Source: Butyrivibrio sp.
GTDB taxonomy: Bacteria > Bacillota > Clostridia > Lachnospirales > Lachnospiraceae
Assembly: GCA_016291375.1 (NCBI GenBank)
Contig: JAEEXE010000004.1
Span: 1 to 64,000, forward strand
Direction: 5' to 3'
DNA length: 64,000 bases
Shown here: positions 18,217 through 27,496 of the stretch, piece by piece
How the letters are laid out: each line of letters starts with the position of its first letter
How positions within the stretch are numbered: the stretch's first letter is position 1
Made by a program: the position numbers and the translations under genes
The notes under the pieces: model-generated
Seen by the model: only the letters and a program-made list of their open reading frames with translations
What the model was told of the DNA's origin: nothing
Database searches by the model: none

Positions 18217-18756
18217 ATGAGAAAACTACTGGTTGTCGTTGATATGCAGAAGGATTTTGTTGACGGAGCGCTTGGAACAAAGGAAGCGCAGGCTGTGATC
18301 CCTGCTGTTGTTAAGAAAATCGGCGAGTATGATGGACGAGACATTTTTGTTACCAGAGATACACATCAGACTGATTACATGACTACTCAGGAGGGTAAGA
18401 ACCTGCCTGTTGAGCATTGTATTGAGGGAAGCAGTGGATGGCAGATAGATAAGACTGTTCAGGCAGCCCTTGATTCCAAGAAGGATGCGGATAAGATCAC
18501 TTACGTAAATAAGCCGACATTTGGCTCAGTAGATCTTGCAGCCATGATAAAAGAGCTTGCGGACAAGGAAGATATTTCTGTAGAGCTTATCGGCGTATGC
18601 ACTGATATCTGCGTTGTTTCAAATGCTCTTTTGATAAAGGCCAACATGCCTGAAGTAAGGGTATGTGTTGATGCTTCCTGCTGCGCAGGTGTTACACCCG
18701 ATAAACACGAGGCAGCGCTTGAAACAATGAGATCATGCCAGATCGCAGTCATCTGA
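18217..18756 (+). CDS. Isochorismatase-family cysteine hydrolase, nicotinamidase-like
   Basis: A 179-residue protein of the cysteine-hydrolase fold. The catalytic triad candidates are Asp9 (VVDMQKDF), Lys99 and Cys132 (GVCTDICVVS). Asp48 and His50 in TRDTHQ and His67 match the metal ligands of nicotinamidases such as PncA, which convert nicotinamide to nicotinate for NAD salvage. This is the most likely activity, but other amidases share the fold. It has its own promoter and operator-like palindrome and is not part of the cysK/lanC unit. Its last 8 bases overlap the end of the converging YoaK-like gene. Confidence 0.85.
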   Translation: MRKLLVVVDMQKDFVDGALGTKEAQAVIPAVVKKIGEYDGRDIFVTRDTHQTDYMTTQEGKNLPVEHCIEGSSGWQIDKTVQAALDSKKDADKITYVNKPTFGSVDLAAMIKELADKEDISVELIGVCTDICVVSNALLIKANMPEVRVCVDASCCAGVTPDKHEAALETMRSCQIAVI

Positions 18757-19435
18757 TAAAGCTGTTTGCAGGTGTATATTTTTTGAGCATCAGTATAAAC
18801 GCCGCAGCAAGTATCAGAGCGGAGAACCATATAGTCTTAAGGCCAAATACAGGTGATAAGATACCGCCGATACCTGCACCCAGCGCAAATACAATAATGA
18901 TACAGTAATAGTTAAGAGCCTTTTTCAGTGAAGAAGGCTCTTTTGTTCTGAAGAAAACAGAAAGGCTCTCGGTGCCGCTTCTGAGATTTCCTATACACAT
19001 GGTGCTGGCATAGCCATAGCCGTGCATAGTTCTAAAGGACTGAACCTGCATGGCACAGGATAAGGAAACAAGAGCATTTGCCACCATATTAAGAGGCGTG
19101 CCGATAAAGCCAACCAGGAACAGTATCAGGATCTCAAACACCAGTACCACCTGTCTCCAGTGGATTCTTTTACCTGTCTTATATCTGCTGCTGATCTGCT
19201 CAGCGATGATGATTCCAAGGACAAAAGAAAAAATGGGGAGGAGGTAGCTGAATCCCTTTAGCCATTCACGGGACATAAGGTGCTGGCTCATAAGGACAAT
19301 GTTACCTGTCTGGGCGTTGGCAAATACCTTATCTCTGAGGTTATAGGTATACGCATCCTGCAGCCCTCCGGAAAAAGAGATCAGGGCGCTTAATATAAAT
19401 GATTCTGAAGTTTGCATTTTGTCTATATTATTCAT
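18749..19435 (-). CDS. YoaK family (DUF1275) membrane protein
   Basis: A 228-residue protein with about six membrane segments. It opens with SALISFSGGLQDAYTYNLRDKVFANAQTGNIVLM, the family hallmark of DUF1275 (YoaK), with the pattern GGLxDAYxY...NAQTGN. The family is of unknown function, and transport has been proposed. It converges on the hydrolase gene and overlaps its stop codon region by 8 nt, so no terminator separates them. There is no close partner on the minus strand. The ATG at 19435 is the natural start, directly ahead of the first hydrophobic segment. Confidence 0.85.
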   Translation of the reverse strand: MNNIDKMQTSESFILSALISFSGGLQDAYTYNLRDKVFANAQTGNIVLMSQHLMSREWLKGFSYLLPIFSFVLGIIIAEQISSRYKTGKRIHWRQVVLVFEILILFLVGFIGTPLNMVANALVSLSCAMQVQSFRTMHGYGYASTMCIGNLRSGTESLSVFFRTKEPSSLKKALNYYCIIIVFALGAGIGGILSPVFGLKTIWFSALILAAAFILMLKKYTPANSFIR

Positions 19436-19489
19436 ACCCAGATTATAGCACCAAATCCAAAATGAAATAAATGAGAAATCTTATCATTT

Positions 19490-19627
19490 ATGCGGGTTTC
19501 AAGGCTTTATAAAGAGTGCGTGATGGATACCGCAACAAAGGTTCAGGAGAACTGCGAAGATATCCTTGCTGAGGCTAAGTCTATCAACGAGGAGCGTGCG
19601 GCTAAGGAAAACGAGACAGTCGGATAA
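19490..19627 (+). pseudogene. Short ORF or gene remnant (45 codons)
   Basis: An open frame starting MRVSRLYKECVMDTATKV and ending in an acidic/Ala helix, KSINEERAAKENETVG, before TAA. Codon use resembles the host's genes and the peptide is strongly helical, like the C-terminal end of a larger protein. There is no good ribosome site before the ATG at 19490. An alternative ATG at 19523 gives 34 residues. It is followed by a strong terminator at 19694. It could be a decayed gene end or a true small protein; neither is shown. Confidence 0.3.
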
Positions 19628-19693
19628 TAAAAGAAGAAAAAGAAAAGTGCTAAATATATCTGACATCAAAGACAATATGTGAAAAATAATATT

Positions 19694-19727
19694 CAAATGT
19701 CCGTGCTGCGCGGACATTTGTTTTTTT
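19694..19727 (+). terminator. Intrinsic terminator
   Basis: Stem CAAATGTCCG with CGGACATTTG and a 7-nt loop, followed by seven T. It sits about 70 nt after the short ORF and upstream of argH, and insulates argH from upstream transcription. A TATAAT at 19810-19815 may be the argH -10 box. Confidence 0.85.
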
Positions 19728-19854
19728 ATACAATAAAACAATGTAATCGGATGAAAGTTTGGTCAATATTTTACATTGTCTTTGAATTTTATATATGTTA
19801 AGTTGTGATTATAATTTTTTATTACTTTACTATGGAAAAGCGGAGAGTGACAAA

Positions 19855-21243
19855 ATGGCTCAACTATGGGGCGGAAGATTTACAGGAAGTATCAACGAAC
19901 TGGCATGGAATTTTAACGCATCCATCACGTTCGATAAGAGATTTTTGGAAGTGGATGTACGAGGCAGCAAGGCTCATGCAACCATGCTTGCCAAGCAGGG
20001 CATTATTACTGAGGAGGAAAAAGACCTTATTGTAAAGGGACTTGATTCAATCCTTGAGGATGTTAAGGCCGGTAAGCTTGAGATCAGTACCAAGTACGAA
20101 GATATCCACAGTTTTCTTGAGGCTAACCTCATTGAGAGAGTGGGAGATGCCGGCAAGAAGGTTCACACAGGACGCAGCCGTAACGATCAGGTTGCTCTTG
20201 ATATGAGACTTTACGCAAGGGGCGAGGTCGAGCATATGGCAGGACTTCTTAAGAATATGCTTGAGACCCTTGATACCATTATGAAGGAGGGCGTAGATAC
20301 ATACATGCCCGGCTTTACACACCTTCAGAAGGCGCAACCCGTTACACTTGCTCACCATGTTGGTGCTTATTTTGAGATGTTTAAAAGAGATCTCCTTAGG
20401 ATGAAAGATATCTATAACAGGATGAACTATTGTCCTCTTGGAGCGGGAGCACTTGCAGGAACTACATATCCTTTGGATAGAGAGTACACAGCGCAGCTTC
20501 TTGATTTCTACGGACCTACACTTAACAGCATGGATTCCGTATCTGACAGAGACTATCTTATAGAGTTTTTGTCAGCTCTTTCTACTATAATGATGCATCT
20601 TTCAAGATTCAGCGAAGAGATCATCATCTGGAACAGCAATGAGTACAGATTTGTTGATATAGACGATGCTTATTCGACAGGCAGCAGTATCATGCCTCAG
20701 AAGAAAAATCCTGATATTGCGGAGCTTGTAAGGGGTAAAACAGGACGTGTTTACGGTGACCTTATGTCACTTCTTACAACCATGAAGGGTATTCCTCTTG
20801 CTTATAACAAGGACATGCAGGAGGACAAGGAGGCAGCCTTTGACGCAATTGATACAGTTTCAAATTGTCTGACACTCTTTGCGGATATGCTTAGAACCAT
20901 TAAGTTCAACAAAGAACCTATGGAAAAGAGTGCAATGATGGGCTTTACCAATGCAACTGATGCGGCAGATTACCTTGTTAATAAGGGTATGCCGTTTAGA
21001 GATGCTCATTCGGTTATCGGAAGGCTTGTTCTTCACTGCATTGACAAGAAATGTGCCATCGACGATCTTACTATAGATGAACTCAAAGGCTTCTCAGAGC
21101 TTTTTGATGAGGATATATTTAATGCTATCAGTCTTGAGACCTGCGTAAGTAAGAGACTTACGATAGGAGCGCCCGGACAGGATGCCATGAAGAAGGTTAT
21201 CGAGCTTAACGGTAAGTTCCTTAATGAGTTCAAGATGTATTGA
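19855..21243 (+). CDS. argH: Argininosuccinate lyase
   Basis: A 462-residue enzyme that splits argininosuccinate into arginine and fumarate, the last step of arginine synthesis. The start MAQLWGGRFTG is canonical, and the ATG at 19855 has a GGAGAG site; an in-frame upstream TTG at 19795 would add 20 residues with no match to the family. The fumarase/aspartase-superfamily signature GSSIMPQKKNPD is intact, as are HTGRSRNDQV and the HLQKAQPVTLAHH block. No argG is nearby. Arginine is the entry substrate of the polyamine cluster at 54.8 kb, though the two loci are unlinked. Confidence 0.97.
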   Translation: MAQLWGGRFTGSINELAWNFNASITFDKRFLEVDVRGSKAHATMLAKQGIITEEEKDLIVKGLDSILEDVKAGKLEISTKYEDIHSFLEANLIERVGDAGKKVHTGRSRNDQVALDMRLYARGEVEHMAGLLKNMLETLDTIMKEGVDTYMPGFTHLQKAQPVTLAHHVGAYFEMFKRDLLRMKDIYNRMNYCPLGAGALAGTTYPLDREYTAQLLDFYGPTLNSMDSVSDRDYLIEFLSALSTIMMHLSRFSEEIIIWNSNEYRFVDIDDAYSTGSSIMPQKKNPDIAELVRGKTGRVYGDLMSLLTTMKGIPLAYNKDMQEDKEAAFDAIDTVSNCLTLFADMLRTIKFNKEPMEKSAMMGFTNATDAADYLVNKGMPFRDAHSVIGRLVLHCIDKKCAIDDLTIDELKGFSELFDEDIFNAISLETCVSKRLTIGAPGQDAMKKVIELNGKFLNEFKMY

Positions 21244-21301
21244 TATTTATAAAAAGTAAAAAGGTAAATTATATTTATTATCCAGGAGGAGTAAAAGTAT
21301 T

Positions 21302-22387
21302 ATGAGTAACAAGTTACAGGTTGCAGTATTAGGCGGAACAGGAATGGTAGGACAGAGATTTATCTCTATCCTCAACAATCACCCTTGGTTTGAGGTTAAG
21401 ACAATCGCAGCCAGCCCTCGTTCAGCAGGACAGACTTATGAAGAGGCTGTTGGAAACAGATGGAAGATGGATGGCCCTATTCCCGATTCAGTAAAGAACA
21501 TCGTTATTAAGGACGTTACTGATGTTAAGGGCGTTTCTGAGGATGTTGATTTTGTTCTTTCAGCTGTAAATATGTCTAAGGATGAGATCAAGGCTATCGA
21601 GGAAGAGTACGCTAAGACTGAGACACCTGTTGTTTCCAATAACAGCGCACACAGATGGACTCCCGATGTTCCTATGATCATCCCTGAGATCAACCCTGAG
21701 CACATGGATGTTATTGAGTTCCAGAAGAAGAGACTTGGAACAAATGCAGGATTCATCGCTGTTAAGCCCAACTGCTCAATCCAGAGCTACACACCCGCTC
21801 TTACAGCATGGAAAGAGTTTGAGCCTTATGAGGTTGTTGCTACAACATATCAGGCTATTTCAGGTGCAGGTAAGAACTTCGAAGAGTGGCCCGAGATGGT
21901 TGGCAACGTTATTCCTTTCATTTCAGGTGAGGAAGAGAAGTCAGAGAAAGAACCCCTTAGAATCTGGGGTAAGGTTGAGAACGGCGTGATCGTTCCCGCT
22001 GATGATGTTAAGATCACATGTCAGTGTATCAGAATCCCTGTACTTTACGGTCACACAGCAGCAGCTTTCGTTAAATTCAAAAAGAACCCTACAAAGGAGC
22101 AGCTCATCGAGAAACTTGAGCAGTTCTCAGGACTTCCTCAGAAACTCGAGCTTCCCAGCGCTCCCAAGCAGTTCATCCAGTACATGCAGGAGGACAACAG
22201 ACCTCAGATCACACTTGATGTTAATTATGAGAACGGAATGGGCGTAAGCATCGGCAGAATCCGTGAAGACAGCGTATATGACTGGAAGTTTGTAGGTCTT
22301 TCACACAACACTCTTCGTGGTGCTGCAGGCGGTGCTGTAGAGTGCGCAGAGCTTCTTAAGGCAAGTGGATACATTAACAAAAAGTGA
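21302..22387 (+). CDS. asd: Aspartate-semialdehyde dehydrogenase
   Basis: A 361-residue NADP-dependent enzyme of the archaeal/fungal-like branch, making aspartate 4-semialdehyde for lysine, threonine and methionine synthesis. GGTGMVGQRF (11-20) is the nucleotide-binding loop, and Cys158 in VKPNCSIQS is the nucleophile. SNNSAHRWTPDVPMIIPE is typical of this branch. The codon bias is strong, so it is probably well expressed. An AGGAGG site supports the start. It lies 58 nt after argH with no clear terminator between them. Its stop overlaps the first possible start of the next gene. Confidence 0.96.
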   Translation: MSNKLQVAVLGGTGMVGQRFISILNNHPWFEVKTIAASPRSAGQTYEEAVGNRWKMDGPIPDSVKNIVIKDVTDVKGVSEDVDFVLSAVNMSKDEIKAIEEEYAKTETPVVSNNSAHRWTPDVPMIIPEINPEHMDVIEFQKKRLGTNAGFIAVKPNCSIQSYTPALTAWKEFEPYEVVATTYQAISGAGKNFEEWPEMVGNVIPFISGEEEKSEKEPLRIWGKVENGVIVPADDVKITCQCIRIPVLYGHTAAAFVKFKKNPTKEQLIEKLEQFSGLPQKLELPSAPKQFIQYMQEDNRPQITLDVNYENGMGVSIGRIREDSVYDWKFVGLSHNTLRGAAGGAVECAELLKASGYINKK

Positions 22388-23778
22388 TAAATAGTATAAT
22401 GATGGAAGCGCAAAGATCAGAAGATTTACGTTTTTTAAACAGATACTATGAGAGCGGACTCTCCAATATTCTTGTTGTCTACGGACACAGGAATATTGAG
22501 CATTCTGCTCTTTTGTCCAAATTTACGGAAAACAGAAGGAGCTTTTATTACACTGCCCGCTCTGCATCTGAGAGGGAGCAGCTCTTTTTGTGGACCGGTG
22601 AACTTAAGAGTAGCAGGATCGCCATCAAGGATAATCCCACGTACTCTGATATCTTTACAGCCTGCGCAGAATCTGCAGGTAAAGCTCCGTTTATTTTTAT
22701 AATCAGGAATTTTGAGAATATCATTAAGGCTAGCGATGACTTCATGGAGTCATTGGTGAACTTTGTAAAAGAGCATGGGAGATTCAGACAGATCCTGGTG
22801 CTGCTTGTAAGCCACGACATCAACTGGGTTGAGAACAGCATGGTTGGTTCACTTGGAAACTACGCGGCGGATATTGTCGGTTTTAGGAAGATCAAGCCTC
22901 TTTCTTTTTATTCTTTGAGGTCTTATTTTCCCAAGATGCCCTATAAAGATGCAGTTCTTACCTATTCGGTACTTGGTGGACAGACAGCCCTTTGGAGATA
23001 TTTTGATGATTCTTTATCTTTTAAAGAAAATGTCTGCAAGAATATTCTCGATCCTTCCTCATATCTGTATGGTGAGGCACTGCGCCTTACTAACAAGGAT
23101 CTGAGGGAAACTTCGGTTTATCACACCATTCTCTCTGTTATGGCAAGAGGTATCAATAAGCTAAATGATATATACCATGCCACAGGTTTTTCCAGAGCCA
23201 AGATCTCAGTGTATCTTAAGACCTTGATACATCATGATTTTGCATACAAGGTTTATTCCTACGGAAATGCGGGTAGAGAGAACGTTGTAAAGGGAGTATA
23301 TAAGATAGAAGATCCGCTTTTGGATTTCTATTTCAGATTTATTTTTCCCAATGAAAGCAGTCTCATGCAGATGCCTGTGGAGCAATTTTATGATATATTT
23401 ATATCGGCAGGAATGCAAAGCTATGCATCGGAATATTTCAAGACGGTTTGCCGTGAATACCTGTACAGGTGCAGGGAGAGAGGTCTTTTCCCCTTTGAAG
23501 TTGCTGAAGAGGGAGAATGGATAGGCAAGTCCGGTAATCTTGATATTATTGCACAGAGTGATACGGGAGATACCGCTATCGGAATGTGCTTTTGGCAAAA
23601 ACAGGCAACTCACGCCGATCTGGAAAGCCTTTGGTCCTGCGCACAAAAAGCAAGACTTGAGGGAGATTATTTCTATCTGTTCTCAACAGTAGGGTTCGAC
23701 GCGTGGTTAATTGATGCCTCAATGAAGCCCGACAGTAAGTTGAGACTCATAGGTATAGATGAGTTAACAAATGGCTAA
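22384..23778 (+). CDS. DUF234/archaeal-ATPase-like protein with eroded active sites
   Basis: A 464-residue protein with the three-part layout of the DUF234 ATPase family: an AAA-like N-terminal half, a winged-helix part near residues 250-300, and a C-terminal nuclease-like domain. The Walker A loop reads VVYGHRNIEHSAL, without the GKT/S that binds phosphate. The usual GECKW of the C-terminal domain is IGMCFW. Both the ATPase and the nuclease therefore look inactive. GTG 22384 and ATG 22399 or 22402 are possible starts; none has a clear ribosome site. It overlaps topB by 8 nt, so it is translated with it. Its role is unknown. Confidence 0.75.
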   Translation: MINSIMMEAQRSEDLRFLNRYYESGLSNILVVYGHRNIEHSALLSKFTENRRSFYYTARSASEREQLFLWTGELKSSRIAIKDNPTYSDIFTACAESAGKAPFIFIIRNFENIIKASDDFMESLVNFVKEHGRFRQILVLLVSHDINWVENSMVGSLGNYAADIVGFRKIKPLSFYSLRSYFPKMPYKDAVLTYSVLGGQTALWRYFDDSLSFKENVCKNILDPSSYLYGEALRLTNKDLRETSVYHTILSVMARGINKLNDIYHATGFSRAKISVYLKTLIHHDFAYKVYSYGNAGRENVVKGVYKIEDPLLDFYFRFIFPNESSLMQMPVEQFYDIFISAGMQSYASEYFKTVCREYLYRCRERGLFPFEVAEEGEWIGKSGNLDIIAQSDTGDTAIGMCFWQKQATHADLESLWSCAQKARLEGDYFYLFSTVGFDAWLIDASMKPDSKLRLIGIDELTNG

Positions 23779-25897
23779 AAAAAGCGTTTACATCGCAGAG
23801 AAGCCCAGCGTCGCGCAGGCTTTTGCTGCAGCAATGAAAGTCAATTTTTCCAGGAAAGACGGTTATCTGGAGTCTGACGAATCTTATGTAACATGGTGCG
23901 TCGGACACCTGGTAACCATGAGCTATCCTGAAGTCTACGATGAGAAGTACAAAAGGTGGTCTCTGGACACCCTTCCTTTTATTCCACAATCTTTTAAATA
24001 CGAAGTTATAGGGAATGTCTCCAAGCAGTTCAAGATAGTTAAGGGTCTGCTTACAAGGGACGATGTGGACACGATATATATATGCACCGACTCTGGACGA
24101 GAGGGAGAGTATATATACCGTCTTGTTGATATGCAGGCAGGAGTTAAGGATAAGGTGAGGAAAAGAGTCTGGATCGATTCCCAGACTGAGGATGAGATTC
24201 TTAGAGGTATCCGCGAAGCCAAGGATGATTCCGAGTATGATAACCTTGGTGCCTCAGCATTTCTTAGAGCAAAAGAGGATTACCTCATGGGTATCAATTT
24301 CTCAAGGGCTCTTACTCTTAAATATGCCTATTCCATCAAGAATTATCTCAATCTGGACAAATGCGTTATCTCCGTGGGACGAGTTATGACCTGTGTTCTG
24401 GGCATTGTTGTTGACAGGGAGAGGGAGATAAGAGAGTTTGTTAAGACACCTTTTTACCGTGTTCTTGCAGGAATCAATATAGGAGGAAAAGAGTGTGATG
24501 CCGAGTGGCGCGTTACTTCCGAATCTTTCTATGACAATTCCCCAAAGCTCTACAGTGAGAAGGGCTTTAAGACAGAGGATGATGCCAAGGAACTTATCGC
24601 TTCTCTTGGAAGCGTCCCGGTAGAAGCTACGGTACTTAAGTGTGAGAAGAAAAAAGAAGTTAAGAATGCGCCGCTTCTTTATAATCTGGCGGAGCTTCAA
24701 AATGACTGCTCAAGATTTTTTAAGATAAATCCGGATGAGACACTTGCGGTTGCTCAGGAATTGTACGAGAAGAAGCTTACGACTTATCCCCGTACCGATG
24801 CTCGTGTTATGTCCAGTGCCATTGCTAAGGTTATAAATCAGAATATTAAGGGACTTACGAATTATGAACCCTGCGCGGTTTATGCTAAGGCTATACTTCA
24901 GCATGAATCCTATAAGGGTATAGAGAAGACAAGGTATGTCAACGATAAGGCTATAACGGATCACTATGCCATCATACCTACAGGTCAGGGACTATCAGCT
25001 CTTGGAAGCCTTAGCCCTACATCTGCCAAGGTTTATGAGATAATAGTAAGGCGTTTTCTGGCTGTCTTTTATCCATCTGCCACATACAGTAAGGTGGCGC
25101 TTACGGTGACCATGCCCAATATGACTCATGAAGGCAAGATCGAAAGCTTTTTTGCCAATTTCAAGATACTGACAGGCAAGGGATACCTTCACGTGATGGA
25201 CTATTCTTTCTTTAAGGATAAGGCAAGTAAGGCGGGAGCTGATGATAAGGATGACGGAAAAGAGAGTGAAGAGGAGACCGTAACTGATGAGGAACTCTTT
25301 GAGCATCTTCAAAAGCTCAAAAAAGGAGACAAGCTTCAGGCGGAAAGCTTTAATCTCAAAGAGGGAGAGACCTCTCCTCCTAAGAGATATAACTCAGGAA
25401 CTATCATTCTTACCATGGAAAATGCAGGTCAGTTTATTGAGGATGAGGAACTCAGGGCTCAGATCAAGGGCTCCGGAATCGGTACAAGTGCTACAAGAGC
25501 CGGTATCCTTACTAAGCTTGTGAATATCAAGTACTTAAGCCTTAATAAAAAGACTCAGATAATTACTCCAACTCAGATGGGAGAGATGGTCTATGAGACT
25601 GTTGCATGTTCCATGAAACCCATGCTTAACCCGGCACTTACGGCAAGCTGGGAGAAGGGACTTACCGGAGTTGCAAACGGCGAGATCTCAGAAAATGAGT
25701 ATATGAGTAAGCTGGATGATTTCGTTAGTAAGAGGACCAATCTTGTCAAAGACAATGATTATAGGAATTTGCTCAGATCAAGATTTGATTATGTTGCTTC
25801 AAATTACAAGAGCACAACTAAGAGCGGAGCCAAGAAGGCCGGAACAACCAAGAAAGCGACCGGCAATAAGGCTTCCGATAAAGTAAAGGAGAACTGA
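23771..25897 (+). CDS. topB: DNA topoisomerase III (type IA)
   Basis: A 708-residue type IA topoisomerase. The Toprim domain opens with AEKPSVAQAFA, and the acidic metal cluster appears in CTDSGREGEYIYRL. The catalytic tyrosine is Tyr339 in TTYPRTDARVM. The TSATRAGILTKL motif of the core is also present. It relaxes or decatenates single-stranded-containing DNA. The C-terminus is Lys/Thr/Gly-rich (roughly the last 35 residues) with no zinc fingers, which suits the TopB rather than the TopA class. It is sandwiched between the DUF234-like gene (8-nt overlap) and a beta-helix protein 2 nt downstream. Confidence 0.93.
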   Translation: MAKKSVYIAEKPSVAQAFAAAMKVNFSRKDGYLESDESYVTWCVGHLVTMSYPEVYDEKYKRWSLDTLPFIPQSFKYEVIGNVSKQFKIVKGLLTRDDVDTIYICTDSGREGEYIYRLVDMQAGVKDKVRKRVWIDSQTEDEILRGIREAKDDSEYDNLGASAFLRAKEDYLMGINFSRALTLKYAYSIKNYLNLDKCVISVGRVMTCVLGIVVDREREIREFVKTPFYRVLAGINIGGKECDAEWRVTSESFYDNSPKLYSEKGFKTEDDAKELIASLGSVPVEATVLKCEKKKEVKNAPLLYNLAELQNDCSRFFKINPDETLAVAQELYEKKLTTYPRTDARVMSSAIAKVINQNIKGLTNYEPCAVYAKAILQHESYKGIEKTRYVNDKAITDHYAIIPTGQGLSALGSLSPTSAKVYEIIVRRFLAVFYPSATYSKVALTVTMPNMTHEGKIESFFANFKILTGKGYLHVMDYSFFKDKASKAGADDKDDGKESEEETVTDEELFEHLQKLKKGDKLQAESFNLKEGETSPPKRYNSGTIILTMENAGQFIEDEELRAQIKGSGIGTSATRAGILTKLVNIKYLSLNKKTQIITPTQMGEMVYETVACSMKPMLNPALTASWEKGLTGVANGEISENEYMSKLDDFVSKRTNLVKDNDYRNLLRSRFDYVASNYKSTTKSGAKKAGTTKKATGNKASDKVKEN

Positions 25898-25898
25898 A

Positions 25899-26573
25899 AT
25901 GGAAGAATTTAAGATTAGCAATATGTACGACCTTAATGAGACTATTGCTGCTGATTTTATGAAGACTAAGGAATATCCCTGGGAACTTCTTGCCGGGATC
26001 AAGGATTACATCATAGAGCTTGGTAATAAACTTCCTGCTGACAAGTTTGAAAAGCGCGGAGAGAACGTATGGGTAGCTAAAAGTGCCAAGGTTTTTGACT
26101 CTGCATACATCGGAGGCCCTTGCATTATTGATGAGGAAGCGGAAGTAAGACAGTGCGCGTTTATCAGAGGAAGCGCTATCGTAGGAAAGGGCGCGGTTGT
26201 AGGTAATTCAACGGAGCTTAAGAATGTTATCCTCTTTAATAAGGTTCAGGTTCCTCACTACAACTATGTCGGAGATTCTATCCTCGGATTCAAGTCTCAC
26301 ATGGGCGCAGGCTCAATCACATCCAACGTTAAGAGCGATAAGAAGCTTGTTGTTGTCAAAAACGGTGATAATGACAAGGTGGAGACGGGACTTAAGAAGA
26401 TGGGAGCTATGCTTGGAGACAACGTAGAGGTTGGCTGTAACAGCGTACTTAACCCCGGAACAGTTATCGGAAGATGGTGCAATGTATATCCTCTTTCTTC
26501 CGTAAGAGGCTGTATTCCTGCGCATCATATCTTTAAAGATAAGGATCACATTGTAGAGAAGAAAGAAGACTAA
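25899..26573 (+). CDS. Left-handed beta-helix (hexapeptide-repeat) protein, GlmU-C-like
   Basis: A 224-residue protein with a short N-terminal helical part (MYDLNETIAADF) followed by hexapeptide repeats ([LIV]-G-x4 pattern) from about residue 50 to 205, for example VWVAKSAKVFDSAYIGG and AMLGDNVEVGCNSVLNPGTVIG. This resembles the acyl/uridylyltransferase C-terminal domains of GlmU or sugar-phosphate nucleotidyltransferases, but no nucleotidyltransferase domain is present. Sugar acetyl or acyl transfer is likely for the fold; the substrate is unknown. It starts 2 nt after topB and ends near a weak hairpin at 26622. Confidence 0.8.
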   Translation: MEEFKISNMYDLNETIAADFMKTKEYPWELLAGIKDYIIELGNKLPADKFEKRGENVWVAKSAKVFDSAYIGGPCIIDEEAEVRQCAFIRGSAIVGKGAVVGNSTELKNVILFNKVQVPHYNYVGDSILGFKSHMGAGSITSNVKSDKKLVVVKNGDNDKVETGLKKMGAMLGDNVEVGCNSVLNPGTVIGRWCNVYPLSSVRGCIPAHHIFKDKDHIVEKKED

Positions 26574-26621
26574 AAAATGTGTTAAAAATATAACATTACC
26601 ATTGAAATATGCGCAGATTTA

Positions 26622-26641
26622 TGCCAAAATATGTTTTGGCA
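26622..26641 (+). terminator. Weak hairpin terminator
   Basis: TGCCAAAA-TATG-TTTTGGCA stem 50 nt after the beta-helix gene, followed by GATTTATTAG. The T run is poor. It separates this operon from the NifU-like/GGGtGRT pair. Confidence 0.4.
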
Positions 26642-26781
26642 GATTTATTAGATAGCTCTTTTTACAAGAGATATGTATAAATACCGTCTATGACCGTGCT
26701 TGGCAGGCACATTTTATGGTCAATCTATATCAGGTAGTAAGTAATGAATAATTACTTTACAATACGAAAGGAGATTTTCAC

Positions 26782-27474
26782 ATGATTTACTCAACAGAGG
26801 TAAAGAATATGTGTCCCGTAACACAAGGGGTACATCATGGCGCTGCCCCTATTCCTGAAGAGGCTAAGTGGGTTCAGTCCAAAGAGGTTAAGGATATTTC
26901 CGGCTATACACATGGTATCGGCTGGTGTGCACCTCAGCAGGGTTGCTGCAAGCTTTCACTTAACGTTAAGGAAGGTATCATTCAGGAGGCACTTGTAGAG
27001 ACAATCGGTTGCTCAGGAATGACTCATTCAGCAGCTATGGCTTCTGAGATTCTTCCCGGACTTACAGTACTTGAGGCTCTTAACACAGACCTTGTTTGTG
27101 ACGCTATCAACACAGCTATGAGAGAGCTCTTCCTTCAGATCGTATACGGAAGAACACAGTCTGCATTCTCAGAGGGCGGACTTGTTATCGGTGCAGGTCT
27201 TGAGGATCTTGGTAAGGGAGCACGTTCCATGGTTGGTACAACTTACGGAACACTTGACAAGGGACCTCGTTATCTTGAGCTTACTGATGGTTACATCACA
27301 GATGTTGCTCTTGATGAGAACGACGAGATCATCGGATACAAGTATGTTAACTTCGGTAAGATGATGGATTTCATCAAGGCCGGTGATGATGCTAATACAG
27401 CGATTGAGAAGGCTAAGGGTCAGTACGGACGTGTTGCTGATGCTGTAAGATTCATCGATCCCAGAAAAGAGTAA
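26782..27474 (+). CDS. NifU-like iron-sulfur scaffold paired with GGGtGRT protein
   Basis: A 230-residue protein with the IscU/NifU N-terminal scaffold pattern. Cysteines lie at 11, 49, 55 and 56 and at 77 in ETIGCSGMTHSAAMASE, and another is in DLVCDAIN. These could hold an iron-sulfur cluster. The C-terminal half, with YLELTDGYITDVALDENDE, is beta-rich and differs from normal IscU. In Firmicutes this variant is encoded beside the GGGtGRT protein, as here (22 nt apart). The codon bias is strong. A role in cluster storage or delivery to its partner is inference. It starts after GAAAGGAG. Confidence 0.85.
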   Translation: MIYSTEVKNMCPVTQGVHHGAAPIPEEAKWVQSKEVKDISGYTHGIGWCAPQQGCCKLSLNVKEGIIQEALVETIGCSGMTHSAAMASEILPGLTVLEALNTDLVCDAINTAMRELFLQIVYGRTQSAFSEGGLVIGAGLEDLGKGARSMVGTTYGTLDKGPRYLELTDGYITDVALDENDEIIGYKYVNFGKMMDFIKAGDDANTAIEKAKGQYGRVADAVRFIDPRKE

Positions 27475-27496
27475 TTAAGGTAAGGAGGAATTTAAA

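Noticed and set aside
19628..19854. T-box or arginine-responsive leader before argH
   Set aside because: No T-box core or specifier loop found; only a terminator and a possible TATAAT.
26660..26740. Riboswitch before the NifU-like gene
   Set aside because: A GACC-GTGC...GCAC...GGTC partial stem is visible but no conserved core or terminator accompanies it.
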